Positions 1 to 5,182 of a DNA stretch of 5,182 bases are shown here, in pieces. The first letter of the stretch is position 1, and the number at the start of each line of letters is the position of its first letter. The notes under the pieces are model-generated. The model made no database searches. It worked only from the letters and a program-made list of their open reading frames with translations, and was not told the DNA's origin. The translations under genes were made by a program, and so were the position numbers. Origin of the DNA: Thermoplasmata archaeon (GTDB lineage Archaea > Thermoplasmatota > Thermoplasmata > Thermoplasmatales > Thermoplasmataceae); the NCBI GenBank assembly GCA_021797955.1, contig JAJZYV010000166.1, forward strand, positions 1 to 5,182, given 5' to 3'.

Positions 1-1
1 A

Positions 2-1855
2 TCAAATTATCTCAGGACTATCCTTAACAAACTAGACGAAGAGGATTGTAACATAGTTCTCCTTGACCCTCATGGGGAAGTTTCAAATTTTGCACTCATG
101 AAATCCACTAAGACCAAAGTGCTTCTGAGCGGTTCAGATTACCCCGGGTCAGAAGGAATCTATTCAGGGATCAATGTTCTCAAGATTACTGGAGGTGTGG
201 TAGAAGCCAGTATAGTGAGTGACTGGATAAGACAGGCATTCTCATTAGATGACGTATTATCTATGGGAACATGGGGTCCGAGACTTGAAACTGTTTTTGG
301 AGGGATACTCTTGGAACTGATTAACAGAGAGAAAGATCTAACACTAAGCAAGTTTCTTGAAATACTCCCGGATAGGAAAAAGGTACTTTCATATTTTCCG
401 GCAGGGGAGGAACCTCCTGTATTTGCTGCACTTAGAGACTACTCTTCGGGAGGACGGCAGTGGAGTGATTTCATAATGAGTACCATGAACAAGATAATCC
501 CGCTTGTTTCTAACCCATTGATCAGGAGGGTCATCTCTGTTGAAGGTAAAAGTGCATTAGACTTGGATTCTGCTATTCTTACATCATCAAATAACCTCAT
601 TGTTCCGGAACTTGACCTTGGGGTCATAGGGGAAAACTCCGTGAGAGTGATATCGTCTATGATACTCTCTAGAATCTGGAGTGCACTTATCAAGAAAGGA
701 CCAACAGAAAAACGAACTTACATTCTAATCGATGAAGCTCATATGATCCCGGAATCAATCCTCAAAACGTTACTTGCACAGGGAAGGAAGTATGGTGTTG
801 TCCTTATCTTAATGTATCAGTCGCTCAGTCAGAATTCGAAGCAATTCGTAGATATTCTTGCGTCAAATATCAGGAATTATGCTTGTCTCAGTCTTTCCAG
901 AGACGATGCTGAGAAAATGGCTAGGATTTTAGAGACTGGTAGAACGCAGGATGAACTTGTCAATGTGCTTACTAGGCAGACAATGCACAATGTTACAGTG
1001 AACTGCAGATCAGTGGAGTCTCTTCAAAATGCAGATACGGAAAATGAAAAATATGGACCAGCAACATTTACCCCTCCATTTATTCCCATTGATTTTAGCA
1101 GAGAGGATGTCATGAAAATGAAGGCAGAACTGATGAAATCAATAGGGCATCCAGACACCAAGATAGAGAGCAATTATAGTACAGATCATGAATCACATTC
1201 AAGGCTCGCATTCCTTTTCTCAGAATTCTTAGAATCAAAACATATCCAATCCAAGATCGAACCTAATATTGAAGGACTTGTACCGGATGTGCTGATAAAA
1301 TACAAAGATAAAGACATATTCTGTGAAATAGAGGATTCTGACTTGGACCATCCATCTCGTGTAGCAGAGAAGATGTGGAACTATAAAGATTCCCAGCTTA
1401 TTCTAATCTGCAGGCACTCTGATGTAAAAAGGTTGATATCAATCATCTGGAACATGGTGGAGAAGATAGGTCCTGATCAATATATAAACGGTGAAACAGA
1501 GAAGGTACCTAGATGGGGTACTCTGGTTTCTCTACTTAAAACCTATATTGTGACTTACGGTGATCACCGTTTCATGATTTACAATGGATCGGAGATGGTA
1601 GGTTTACTTCCAAGACACTTCGAACTTGAAGGTTCCTTTGTTTACAGAGCTAGGAGTCTTCCATTAGGGATTATGAGAGAGACTTTTCTTCAAGAAATTG
1701 CGAAAGCACATGGGAATATCGATTGGGATTCCATAGAGTCAAAATACGGAAGAGACAGGGTCAGGAAATTATTAGAGAATATCAGAAATAGAGGTTATGA
1801 AGACCCCACAAGCGTAACAGCTATTTTGGAGTTAGATAAAATAGAAATTCAATAG
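2..1855 (+). CDS. HerA/TraG-VirB4-type DNA-transfer ATPase with C-terminal nuclease-like domain (5' partial)
   Basis: The reading frame is open from base 2, so the ATG at 98 is internal and the gene starts upstream. Residues here count from codon 2-4 (617 visible). The segment LLDPHGE (20-26) is typical of HerA/DUF87 and TraG-type ATPases shortly after the Walker A loop, which therefore lies just outside the window. Walker B is YILIDEAH (240-247), followed by GRKYGVVLILMYQS with a sensor-like Gln at 273, and an Arg at 291 in SNIRNY could be an arginine finger. Such proteins form hexameric pumps that move or translocate DNA, as conjugation coupling proteins do. Residues about 395-485 form a second domain with PD (428-429) and CEIE (441-444), resembling a PD-(D/E)xK fold with Glu where Lys is expected. 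The tail (about 557-602) is helical and perhaps winged-helix-like. Family-level assignment is firm; the exact subfamily and the role of the C-terminal domain are inference. Confidence 0.85.
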   Translation, partial: SNYLRTILNKLDEEDCNIVLLDPHGEVSNFALMKSTKTKVLLSGSDYPGSEGIYSGINVLKITGGVVEASIVSDWIRQAFSLDDVLSMGTWGPRLETVFGGILLELINREKDLTLSKFLEILPDRKKVLSYFPAGEEPPVFAALRDYSSGGRQWSDFIMSTMNKIIPLVSNPLIRRVISVEGKSALDLDSAILTSSNNLIVPELDLGVIGENSVRVISSMILSRIWSALIKKGPTEKRTYILIDEAHMIPESILKTLLAQGRKYGVVLILMYQSLSQNSKQFVDILASNIRNYACLSLSRDDAEKMARILETGRTQDELVNVLTRQTMHNVTVNCRSVESLQNADTENEKYGPATFTPPFIPIDFSREDVMKMKAELMKSIGHPDTKIESNYSTDHESHSRLAFLFSEFLESKHIQSKIEPNIEGLVPDVLIKYKDKDIFCEIEDSDLDHPSRVAEKMWNYKDSQLILICRHSDVKRLISIIWNMVEKIGPDQYINGETEKVPRWGTLVSLLKTYIVTYGDHRFMIYNGSEMVGLLPRHFELEGSFVYRARSLPLGIMRETFLQEIAKAHGNIDWDSIESKYGRDRVRKLLENIRNRGYEDPTSVTAILELDKIEIQ

Positions 1856-2055
1856 CGCTTATATGCAAAAGAAATGACATGTTCTCCATTAATTACAACT
1901 TTTGAGAATTGATCTATACTTAAATTCAGTTGGTGAGAGATGAAAATTTTATGGAGTATTAAAATAAATTGGAAATGCTTTTACAGGAATGACTTAAGTA
2001 GTTATATATTTGCAATTCCCTGCTTTACAACGCGACAAATAACTTGGGGTTATCA
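1856..2055. other. Intergenic region upstream of the Fic gene
   Basis: This 200-base AT-rich gap separates the ATPase stop from the Fic start. It holds the Fic TATA box near its right end. Two weaker TATA-like words occur at about 1858-1865 (cttatatg) and 1914-1921 (tatactta), with no convincing gene behind them. A 42-codon ORF from the ATG at 1940 to 2068 is preceded by a GGTGA word, but it resembles nothing I recognise and contains the Fic promoter, so it is not annotated as a gene. Confidence 0.6.
2000..2010 (+). promoter_or_regulatory. Archaeal TATA box for the Fic gene
   Basis: The word agttatatatt is a strong match to the archaeal TATA (box A) consensus. Transcription would be expected to start about 25 bases downstream, near 2030. 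That gives a leader of roughly 25 nt before the ATG at 2056 and makes the Fic gene its own transcription unit rather than part of an operon with the upstream ATPase. Confidence 0.65.
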
Positions 2056-2955
2056 ATGGTCTGGATAAGAAAAGGCGTAAATAACGGTATAACTTTTTAT
2101 GAGTTGAGGCACAATGTGAAGATAGATGGGAAAGTTAGAGTTATGTCGAAATATCTCGGAAGAAGTGTGCCCGAAAACGTTATTGAGATTCAGAAAAGAT
2201 TCCTGCAAGAAATTGATTCAAACATGATGCAACGTGTTTTTAATCCCATAAAAGGGACAACAGAAATAGCAACTCCATCAACGGGCACAAAGAGAGGGAT
2301 TCCAATAAAAGTTTCATTTGGAGTATATTTCACGTTTGTTTCTCAACGAATGTCTGGGTGCAAACTTACATTACTTGAGGCATCACGCCTGCTTGAGAAG
2401 AATAAAACTAGATGGGAAAGATCAGCTTCTGATAATATGGAAACCAAAGCACATTACTTTCTTTACAATTCTATCCTTACAGAGAAAAGGAGTTTATCCT
2501 TTGAAATGATCAATGACTGGCACTGGAAATTATTCCGGAATACTAAACCTGCAATCGCTGGATTACTTAGAAAAAATATCGCAAGAACCTCTTTTGCAGA
2601 ATATGATTTTCCTGAGGCAAATCGTATTGAGGAAATGCTTAAAAATCTAATTTATTGGTACTTAGAATCAAATGATCTCCATCCAGTAATGGTAGCTGGT
2701 ATTATGCATTCTATGATTCTAATGATCCATCCGTTCTCAGGTGGAAACGGAAGGATTGCAAGGCTCGCTTTGAACTATGTTTTACACAGGCATGGTTACC
2801 CAATGTATGGATTCGATGAGAGACAAGTGGAACGAATTTGTTATTATAATTCGTTGATTAGAAGTTTAGAAAGAAATGATTATCGTGAAATAACCAAGTG
2901 GTTTTATAGACGCTATAAGAGGAATTATGTGAAACGTAAAACCTTTTCTTCTTAG
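2056..2955 (+). CDS. Fic-domain protein with altered active-site and inhibitory motifs
   Basis: This is a 299-residue protein if it starts at ATG 2056. An in-frame TTG at 2044 is possible, but ATG is preferred because GGGGT (2046-2050) sits 5 nt before it. Residues 1-45 form the beta domain seen in archaeal Fic proteins (IDGKVRVMSKYLGR). The Fic core includes LHPVMVAGIMHS and the catalytic loop HPFSGGNGRIAR at 225-236 (His225 at 2728). Fic enzymes usually transfer AMP or another phosphate-linked group from a nucleotide to a target hydroxyl. The catalytic His, the GNG anion loop and both Args are kept, but the metal-binding Asp/Glu of HPFx(D/E)GNGR is Gly229. In class II Fic proteins an N-terminal (S/T)xxxE(G/N) helix blocks ATP. 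The aligned segment here is SQRMSG (96-101) followed by CKLTLLEA, with Ser100 in place of the inhibitory Glu. The fold assignment is secure; activity and target are unknown. The gene appears to have its own promoter. Confidence 0.9.
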   Translation: MVWIRKGVNNGITFYELRHNVKIDGKVRVMSKYLGRSVPENVIEIQKRFLQEIDSNMMQRVFNPIKGTTEIATPSTGTKRGIPIKVSFGVYFTFVSQRMSGCKLTLLEASRLLEKNKTRWERSASDNMETKAHYFLYNSILTEKRSLSFEMINDWHWKLFRNTKPAIAGLLRKNIARTSFAEYDFPEANRIEEMLKNLIYWYLESNDLHPVMVAGIMHSMILMIHPFSGGNGRIARLALNYVLHRHGYPMYGFDERQVERICYYNSLIRSLERNDYREITKWFYRRYKRNYVKRKTFSS

Positions 2956-3184
2956 AAATTCCATATATTAGCACAACGAAAAAGTGAAATTTGCAAGTCG
3001 ACGCTCCTTGTTTTCCCTGTGTGTTTACCCCCTTGCTGGTCTTCAAGGAGGTATCCTTTTTCTTTTCCTGAATTTCCCATTCATGGTTTTTATTCACACA
3101 AACTTCTTTACACTATCAAATATTCCACAAAATAAAATAATGTTGAAAAAAGATTAACTAATTACAATTAATATGTTTCATATT
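2956..3184. other. Intergenic region between the Fic gene and the AbrB-like gene
   Basis: This stretch has no supportable gene. On the plus strand it is pyrimidine-rich from about 3001 to 3090. It contains a 7-bp inverted repeat (ctccttg 3004-3010, caaggag 3044-3050) and a Shine-Dalgarno-like ggaggt at 3047-3052 that has no start codon in range. A minus-strand ORF covering 2858-3097 is lysine- and phenylalanine-rich, overlaps the Fic 3' end and looks spurious. The last 60 bases are very AT-rich and probably hold the promoter of the next gene, though no single TATA box stands out. Confidence 0.5.
3004..3067 (+). terminator. Possible Fic transcript terminator (stem-loop plus T-rich tract)
   Basis: A 7-bp inverted repeat with a 33-nt loop is followed within a few bases by the T-rich run cctttttcttttcc (3054-3067). 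Archaeal termination depends mainly on T-rich stretches, so this tract about 100 bases past the Fic stop is the best candidate. The long loop makes the stem itself doubtful. Confidence 0.3.
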
Positions 3185-3343
3185 ATGGATAAACTTATAG
3201 CAGTAACTAAGACATCTAAACGGGGCTCATCGCTAAGAATAACCCTTCCAAAAGAGGTTGCGAAGATGTTGAATGCCTCAGAATCAGAACATATAGGATT
3301 TTATGATGTCAAAGGGGAGATTGTGCTTAGGAAACTTGAATGA
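3185..3343 (+). CDS. AbrB/MazE/SpoVT-family DNA-binding protein
   Basis: This small protein of 52 residues carries the swapped-hairpin AbrB signature: TKTSKRGSSLRITLPKEVAK at residues 8-27, then a second strand pair IGFYDVKGEIVLRKL. AbrB-fold proteins bind DNA as dimers and act either as transcription regulators or as antitoxins that repress their own operon. Here no toxin ORF (PIN, MazF or similar) follows; about 300 bases downstream lack a gene. It could regulate itself or neighbours such as the Fic gene, or be the survivor of a broken toxin-antitoxin pair. No Shine-Dalgarno sequence precedes it, so a leaderless transcript is likely. An alternative in-frame ATG at 3173 adds four residues. 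The family call is confident; the role is not known. Confidence 0.85.
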   Translation: MDKLIAVTKTSKRGSSLRITLPKEVAKMLNASESEHIGFYDVKGEIVLRKLE

Positions 3344-3359
3344 TTTTCGTAAGTATGAA

Positions 3360-3368
3360 GAATATAAA
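3360..3368 (+). promoter_or_regulatory. Orphan TATA-like box
   Basis: The word aatataaat fits the archaeal TATA pattern. A transcript would start near 3390, but no protein-coding frame of credible quality follows. It may be chance in AT-rich DNA or could drive a non-coding RNA. Confidence 0.25.
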
Positions 3369-3434
3369 TAGCAGGTGAATTCTAAGGAAAAAGTCAACTT
3401 AGTTTATTATGAACCCTCTAATATGAAGAAAACT

Positions 3435-3630
3435 TTACGGTATCCTCCAAACTCTTATTCCAGACAGGATTCTTTGCTCTTGCTTCCATGCTTTCTGCTG
3501 GTTCGAAGTGCCCACGCTTTTAGAGGTTTTCATGCATTTCAGCAGATGAAGATTCCATATAACCGGCCATTGTAAATTCAAAAGTAATTTCTTGACCAGC
3601 TCCTATTGAAATCTTAAAAAAATTTTTTAG
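3435..3630 (-). pseudogene. Possible decayed C-terminus of an IS605-type TnpB transposase
   Basis: Two adjoining minus-strand frames read as protein-like text. The first (3630 down to 3523) gives KISIGAGQEITFEF and SSAEMHENL, then a stop at 3520-3522. Continuing in another frame (3518 down to 3438) gives KSVGTSNQQKAWKQEQ, ending at a stop at 3435-3437. The run NFFKISIGAGQE recalls the 'NIL..G.GQE' stretch after the zinc ribbon of archaeal TnpB proteins, and tails with KQE are common in some of them. This rests on remembered resemblance only; no catalytic motif or zinc-finger cysteine pair is present. If real, the body of the gene was lost at the junction next to vsr. Confidence 0.28.
3616..3628 (-). 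terminator. Likely vsr terminator (A7T6 tract)
   Basis: Reading on the minus strand, a run of seven T begins about 24 bases after the vsr stop, which is the usual form of an archaeal T-rich terminator. The mirrored A7T6 tract would give a T6 run on the plus strand as well. Confidence 0.45.
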
Positions 3631-3645
3631 ATAAAGCAACGTAAT

Positions 3646-4059
3646 TTATCTATTGCCTTTCTTCATATTGATTATCTCATAGATTTTCAATGCACATTTT
3701 GTTGGGGATTCGTAAATTTCATGTTCCCAGAAGTGCATAATTTCCCATTCGGCTTCCTTCAGTCTGAGATCCTTAGAGGCAGCTAGGTCCTTGTTTTTCG
3801 CTAATTTTTTCTCCCAGTAGCCTGTGTTTGACCTTGGAACGTGACCATGCAATGGGCAAGAGTGCCAGAAGCACCCATCCACAAATACTGCAATTTTTTC
3901 CTTAGGTACGGCAATATCAATTTTCTCTACACCATAAAATTTCCTGAATCTAATCCCCAAAGACCAAAGAATTCTTCTGAGAGTTAACTCTGGCACCGAG
4001 TTATTGGAACGTATTTTTGACATAATCCTTGATCTCACTTCTGAGGAGACCTTATCCAT
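3646..4059 (-). CDS. vsr: Very short patch repair (Vsr) DNA mismatch endonuclease
   Basis: This 137-residue protein matches the usual Vsr length. Vsr nicks 5' of the T in T:G mismatches that arise when 5-methylcytosine deaminates, starting short-patch repair back to C:G. Visible motifs in order are MSKIRSNN near the N-terminus (13-20), catalytic Asp48 in KIDIAVP, then FVDGCFWHSCPLHGHVP (59-75), in which Phe64-Trp65 correspond to the aromatic wedge that enters the mismatch, KLAKNKD (85-91) and FWEHEI (110-115). Cys63, Cys68, His71 or His73 and His113 are placed to bind the structural zinc. The segment before CFWH is VDG rather than the THG of E. coli Vsr, a variant common in the 'VDGCFWHGCP' branch. 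The gene is divergent from the restriction endonuclease with 18 bp between starts. It presumably protects sites modified by the neighbouring cytosine methyltransferase. Confidence 0.93.
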   Translation of the reverse strand: MDKVSSEVRSRIMSKIRSNNSVPELTLRRILWSLGIRFRKFYGVEKIDIAVPKEKIAVFVDGCFWHSCPLHGHVPRSNTGYWEKKLAKNKDLAASKDLRLKEAEWEIMHFWEHEIYESPTKCALKIYEIINMKKGNR

Positions 4060-4077
4060 AGGTAAGGTTAGGTTTTT

Positions 4078-4956
4078 ATGTTAATTAATCTATCATCTAC
4101 TATGCCAGTGGACGTGATTGAAGCGATGCAAGCCATAGCAAGGGAGCAAAATGGCTTAATGCAGGAGGTGCGTGATACATACCAAATTAGGATCAATTCT
4201 ACCGGCGCTCTCTTTGAATCTTACATAAAGGATGCTTTGTCAGGGCGCTTCTATGATGATGATGAATCGCGCGAAAAGGCATATTGGCAAAATTTCGCCT
4301 GGCTGGGCAACCAGAATAATCCCCCGGATGCAATAGTTAAGAATGGTGATGCCTTTGAGATAAAAAAACTGCAGAGTCCGAAGAATACAATAGCCTTAAA
4401 TAGCTCTCCCCCAAAAGATGCCCTTCACAGGGATGACAGCAGGATTGTTGATGCATGCAGAAATTCGGACGGCGGAAATTGGGAAATAAAGGATATATTT
4501 TATGTAATTGGATGGATTGAATCAAAGCAGGTCCGCAGCATTTACTTTGTCCAAGGATCATGCTATGCAGCTTCGCGCGAGGTTTACGAACGCATAAGCT
4601 CAAGACTTGCAGAGAGTGTCAATAACGCAATATTGTCCTCAGGGCTGGAATCCGGGAAAACTGATGAACTTGGCAGGATAAACAGGGTTGATCCTTTAGG
4701 GATTACATCCCTAAGGGTAAGGGGGATGTGGCAGATTGAGAATCCATCAAAGGTATTCCAAAAAATTGCAAAATTGGACCAAGGGAAAACTTTCCAGGCA
4801 TACGCGATAATGAAGTGGGAAAAATACATTCAGATGGTTAGCAATAGGCAAGGTGGATTACCCATTCCATTAAAATGTTCCAGAGAAAATATCCCTGATC
4901 CAAACAACCCAGCTGAGGCTATTGATGCTGCTATACTGGAGGTGTCATGGGAGTGA
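4078..4956 (+). CDS. NgoPII-type type II restriction endonuclease
   Basis: This 292-residue protein resembles the NgoPII restriction endonuclease family, whose founding member cuts GGCC. The PD-(D/E)xK catalytic core is complete: Pro83-Asp84 in NNPPDAIVKNGD, then Glu94 and Lys96 in DAFEIKKLQS. Other family-like stretches are YIKDALSG (49-56), IALNSSPPKDAL with the DDSRI that follows (105-123), and DIFYVIGWIESK (139-150). No truncation is visible. The start is the ATG at 4078, preceded by aaggttagg at 4064-4072; an ATG at 4102 would remove eight residues. The 3' end overlaps the methyltransferase gene by 10 nt, so the two are very probably translated from one mRNA with the nuclease first. The GGCC specificity is inferred from family resemblance and from scarcity of that site in the window, not from recognition residues. 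Confidence 0.88.
   Translation: MLINLSSTMPVDVIEAMQAIAREQNGLMQEVRDTYQIRINSTGALFESYIKDALSGRFYDDDESREKAYWQNFAWLGNQNNPPDAIVKNGDAFEIKKLQSPKNTIALNSSPPKDALHRDDSRIVDACRNSDGGNWEIKDIFYVIGWIESKQVRSIYFVQGSCYAASREVYERISSRLAESVNNAILSSGLESGKTDELGRINRVDPLGITSLRVRGMWQIENPSKVFQKIAKLDQGKTFQAYAIMKWEKYIQMVSNRQGGLPIPLKCSRENIPDPNNPAEAIDAAILEVSWE
4081..4089 (-). promoter_or_regulatory. Candidate vsr TATA box inside the endonuclease gene
   Basis: On the minus strand the word attaattaa is centred about 26 bases upstream of the vsr ATG (4059), the right distance for a leaderless transcript. It lies within the first codons of the divergent restriction endonuclease gene, because only 18 bp separate the two starts. Confidence 0.35.
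4938..4944 (+). promoter_or_regulatory. Shine-Dalgarno sequence for the methyltransferase gene
   Basis: The word ggaggtg is a near-perfect match to the archaeal 16S rRNA tail and lies inside the last codons of the endonuclease gene. It is the strongest ribosome-binding site in the window. GGAGG ends 4 nt before the ATG at 4947 and 10 nt before an in-frame GTG at 4953, so ATG is favoured although its spacing is a little short. Confidence 0.7.
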
Positions 4957-5182
4957 GGGTAGTATCCTTATTTAGCGGTTGCGGCGGTCTAGACTTGGGA
5001 TTCGATCAAGCAGGGTTTGAAATCGTTTACGCTAACGACATCGACCGGGATGTCTGGGAAACGTATGAGAAGAACAATAAGCTTAGTATAGATAGGAGAT
5101 CTCTATTTGACATACCCTCATCCGATATACCTGAGGCAGATGGGATAATTGGAGGTCCCCCATGCCAAAGCTGGAGTCTAGC
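4947..5182 (+). CDS. C5-cytosine DNA methyltransferase (3' partial)
   Basis: The first 78 codons are present and the gene runs off the window. Motif I is VSLFSGCGGLDLGF (6-19), which binds S-adenosylmethionine. An acidic motif II follows (ANDID, 29-33), and motif IV is IIGGPPCQSWSL (67-78) with the catalytic Cys73 that attacks cytosine C6. The enzyme makes 5-methylcytosine and protects host DNA from the partner endonuclease. The stretch EADGIIGGPPCQSWS is like that of NgoPII-type GGCC methyltransferases. The target-recognition domain lies outside the window, so specificity cannot be read directly. The gene overlaps the endonuclease gene by 10 nt and has a strong ribosome-binding site, which suggests coupled and efficient translation. 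Vsr upstream fits a 5-methylcytosine product. Confidence 0.95.
   Translation, partial: MGVRVVSLFSGCGGLDLGFDQAGFEIVYANDIDRDVWETYEKNNKLSIDRRSLFDIPSSDIPEADGIIGGPPCQSWSL

Larger units (their letters stand above)
3344..3645. other. Gene-poor spacer with an orphan TATA-like box and a possible transposase relic
   Basis: About 300 bases lie between the AbrB-like stop and the vsr stop. A TATA-like word sits at 3360-3368 with no convincing gene behind it: the plus-strand frame 3375-3575 begins with GTG, lacks a Shine-Dalgarno sequence and resembles no family. The minus strand over 3435-3630 may be a decayed transposase end. An A7T6 tract marks the right end. The only GGCC in the window is at 3565-3568. 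Confidence 0.5.

Noticed and set aside
98..1855. Treating ATG 98 as the true start of the ATPase gene
   Set aside because: The frame is open back to base 2 and encodes the family motif LLDPHGE upstream of that ATG, so the gene is truncated by the window edge.
1940..2068. A 42-codon ORF ahead of the Fic gene, considered as a small Fic antitoxin
   Set aside because: It has no (S/T)xxxE(G/N) inhibitory motif, overlaps the Fic promoter and start, and resembles no family, despite a GGTGA before its ATG.
2858..3097. Minus-strand ORF of 79 codons overlapping the Fic 3' end
   Set aside because: The composition looks like antisense translation of the Fic gene plus AT-rich spacer; no motif or ribosome site is seen.
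3375..3575. Plus-strand ORF of 66 codons in the spacer
   Set aside because: It has a GTG start, no Shine-Dalgarno sequence, low-complexity leucine and serine content and no recognisable motif. It lies opposite the possible transposase relic.
4227..4270. Tandem gat repeats in the endonuclease gene (4255-4264)
   Set aside because: These encode a short run of aspartates in an otherwise normal frame; three to four triplets are not significant.
4337..4829. Minus-strand ORFs within the endonuclease gene
   Set aside because: They are shadows of a well-supported PD-(D/E)xK enzyme on the plus strand.
1..5182. CRISPR array, tRNA or rRNA genes
   Set aside because: No regularly spaced direct repeats, cloverleaf-like sequences or rRNA-like stretches were found on reading both strands.

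Overview
The window looks archaeal. TATA-like boxes stand about 25 bp ahead of likely starts, AGA/AGG and ATA codons are frequent, an AbrB-type regulator of the archaeal 'RGSSLRITLPKE' kind is present, and the Fic protein has the N-terminal beta domain ('KVRVMSKYLGR') common in archaeal Fic proteins. Base composition is near 40% GC by eye. A Thermoplasmata-like host would fit, but that is inference and was not tested by any search.

Layout. (1) Positions 2-1855, plus strand: most of a HerA/TraG-VirB4-type DNA-transfer ATPase that begins upstream of the window, with a C-terminal region that reads like a degenerate PD-(D/E)xK nuclease fold. (2) About 200 bp of intergenic DNA ending in a clear TATA box. 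(3) Positions 2056-2955, plus: a Fic-domain protein in which two key functional positions are changed. (4) Positions 2956-3645: mostly non-coding DNA interrupted by a 52-residue AbrB/SpoVT-type DNA-binding protein (3185-3343) and a possible decayed minus-strand transposase end (3435-3630). (5) Positions 3646-5182: a restriction-modification island with a Vsr mismatch endonuclease on the minus strand, divergent by 18 bp from an NgoPII-type restriction endonuclease, which overlaps the start of a C5-cytosine DNA methyltransferase cut off by the window edge.

How the genes work together. The right third is a coherent system. The endonuclease and methyltransferase should recognise the same site, probably GGCC from the NgoPII resemblance. 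Vsr would repair the T:G mismatches left when the methylated cytosine deaminates. The window holds only one GGCC but twelve CCGG, which agrees with that reading. The left part looks like mobile-element or accessory DNA: a conjugation-type ATPase, a Fic protein and an orphan antitoxin-like regulator. No shared operon links it to the R-M genes.

The most unusual item is the Fic protein. The acidic residue of its HPFx(D/E)GNGR motif is Gly, and the Glu of the expected N-terminal inhibitory (S/T)xxxE(G/N) motif is Ser. I found no clear sign of a wholly new multi-gene system; the R-M/Vsr island is a known type with a compact arrangement.
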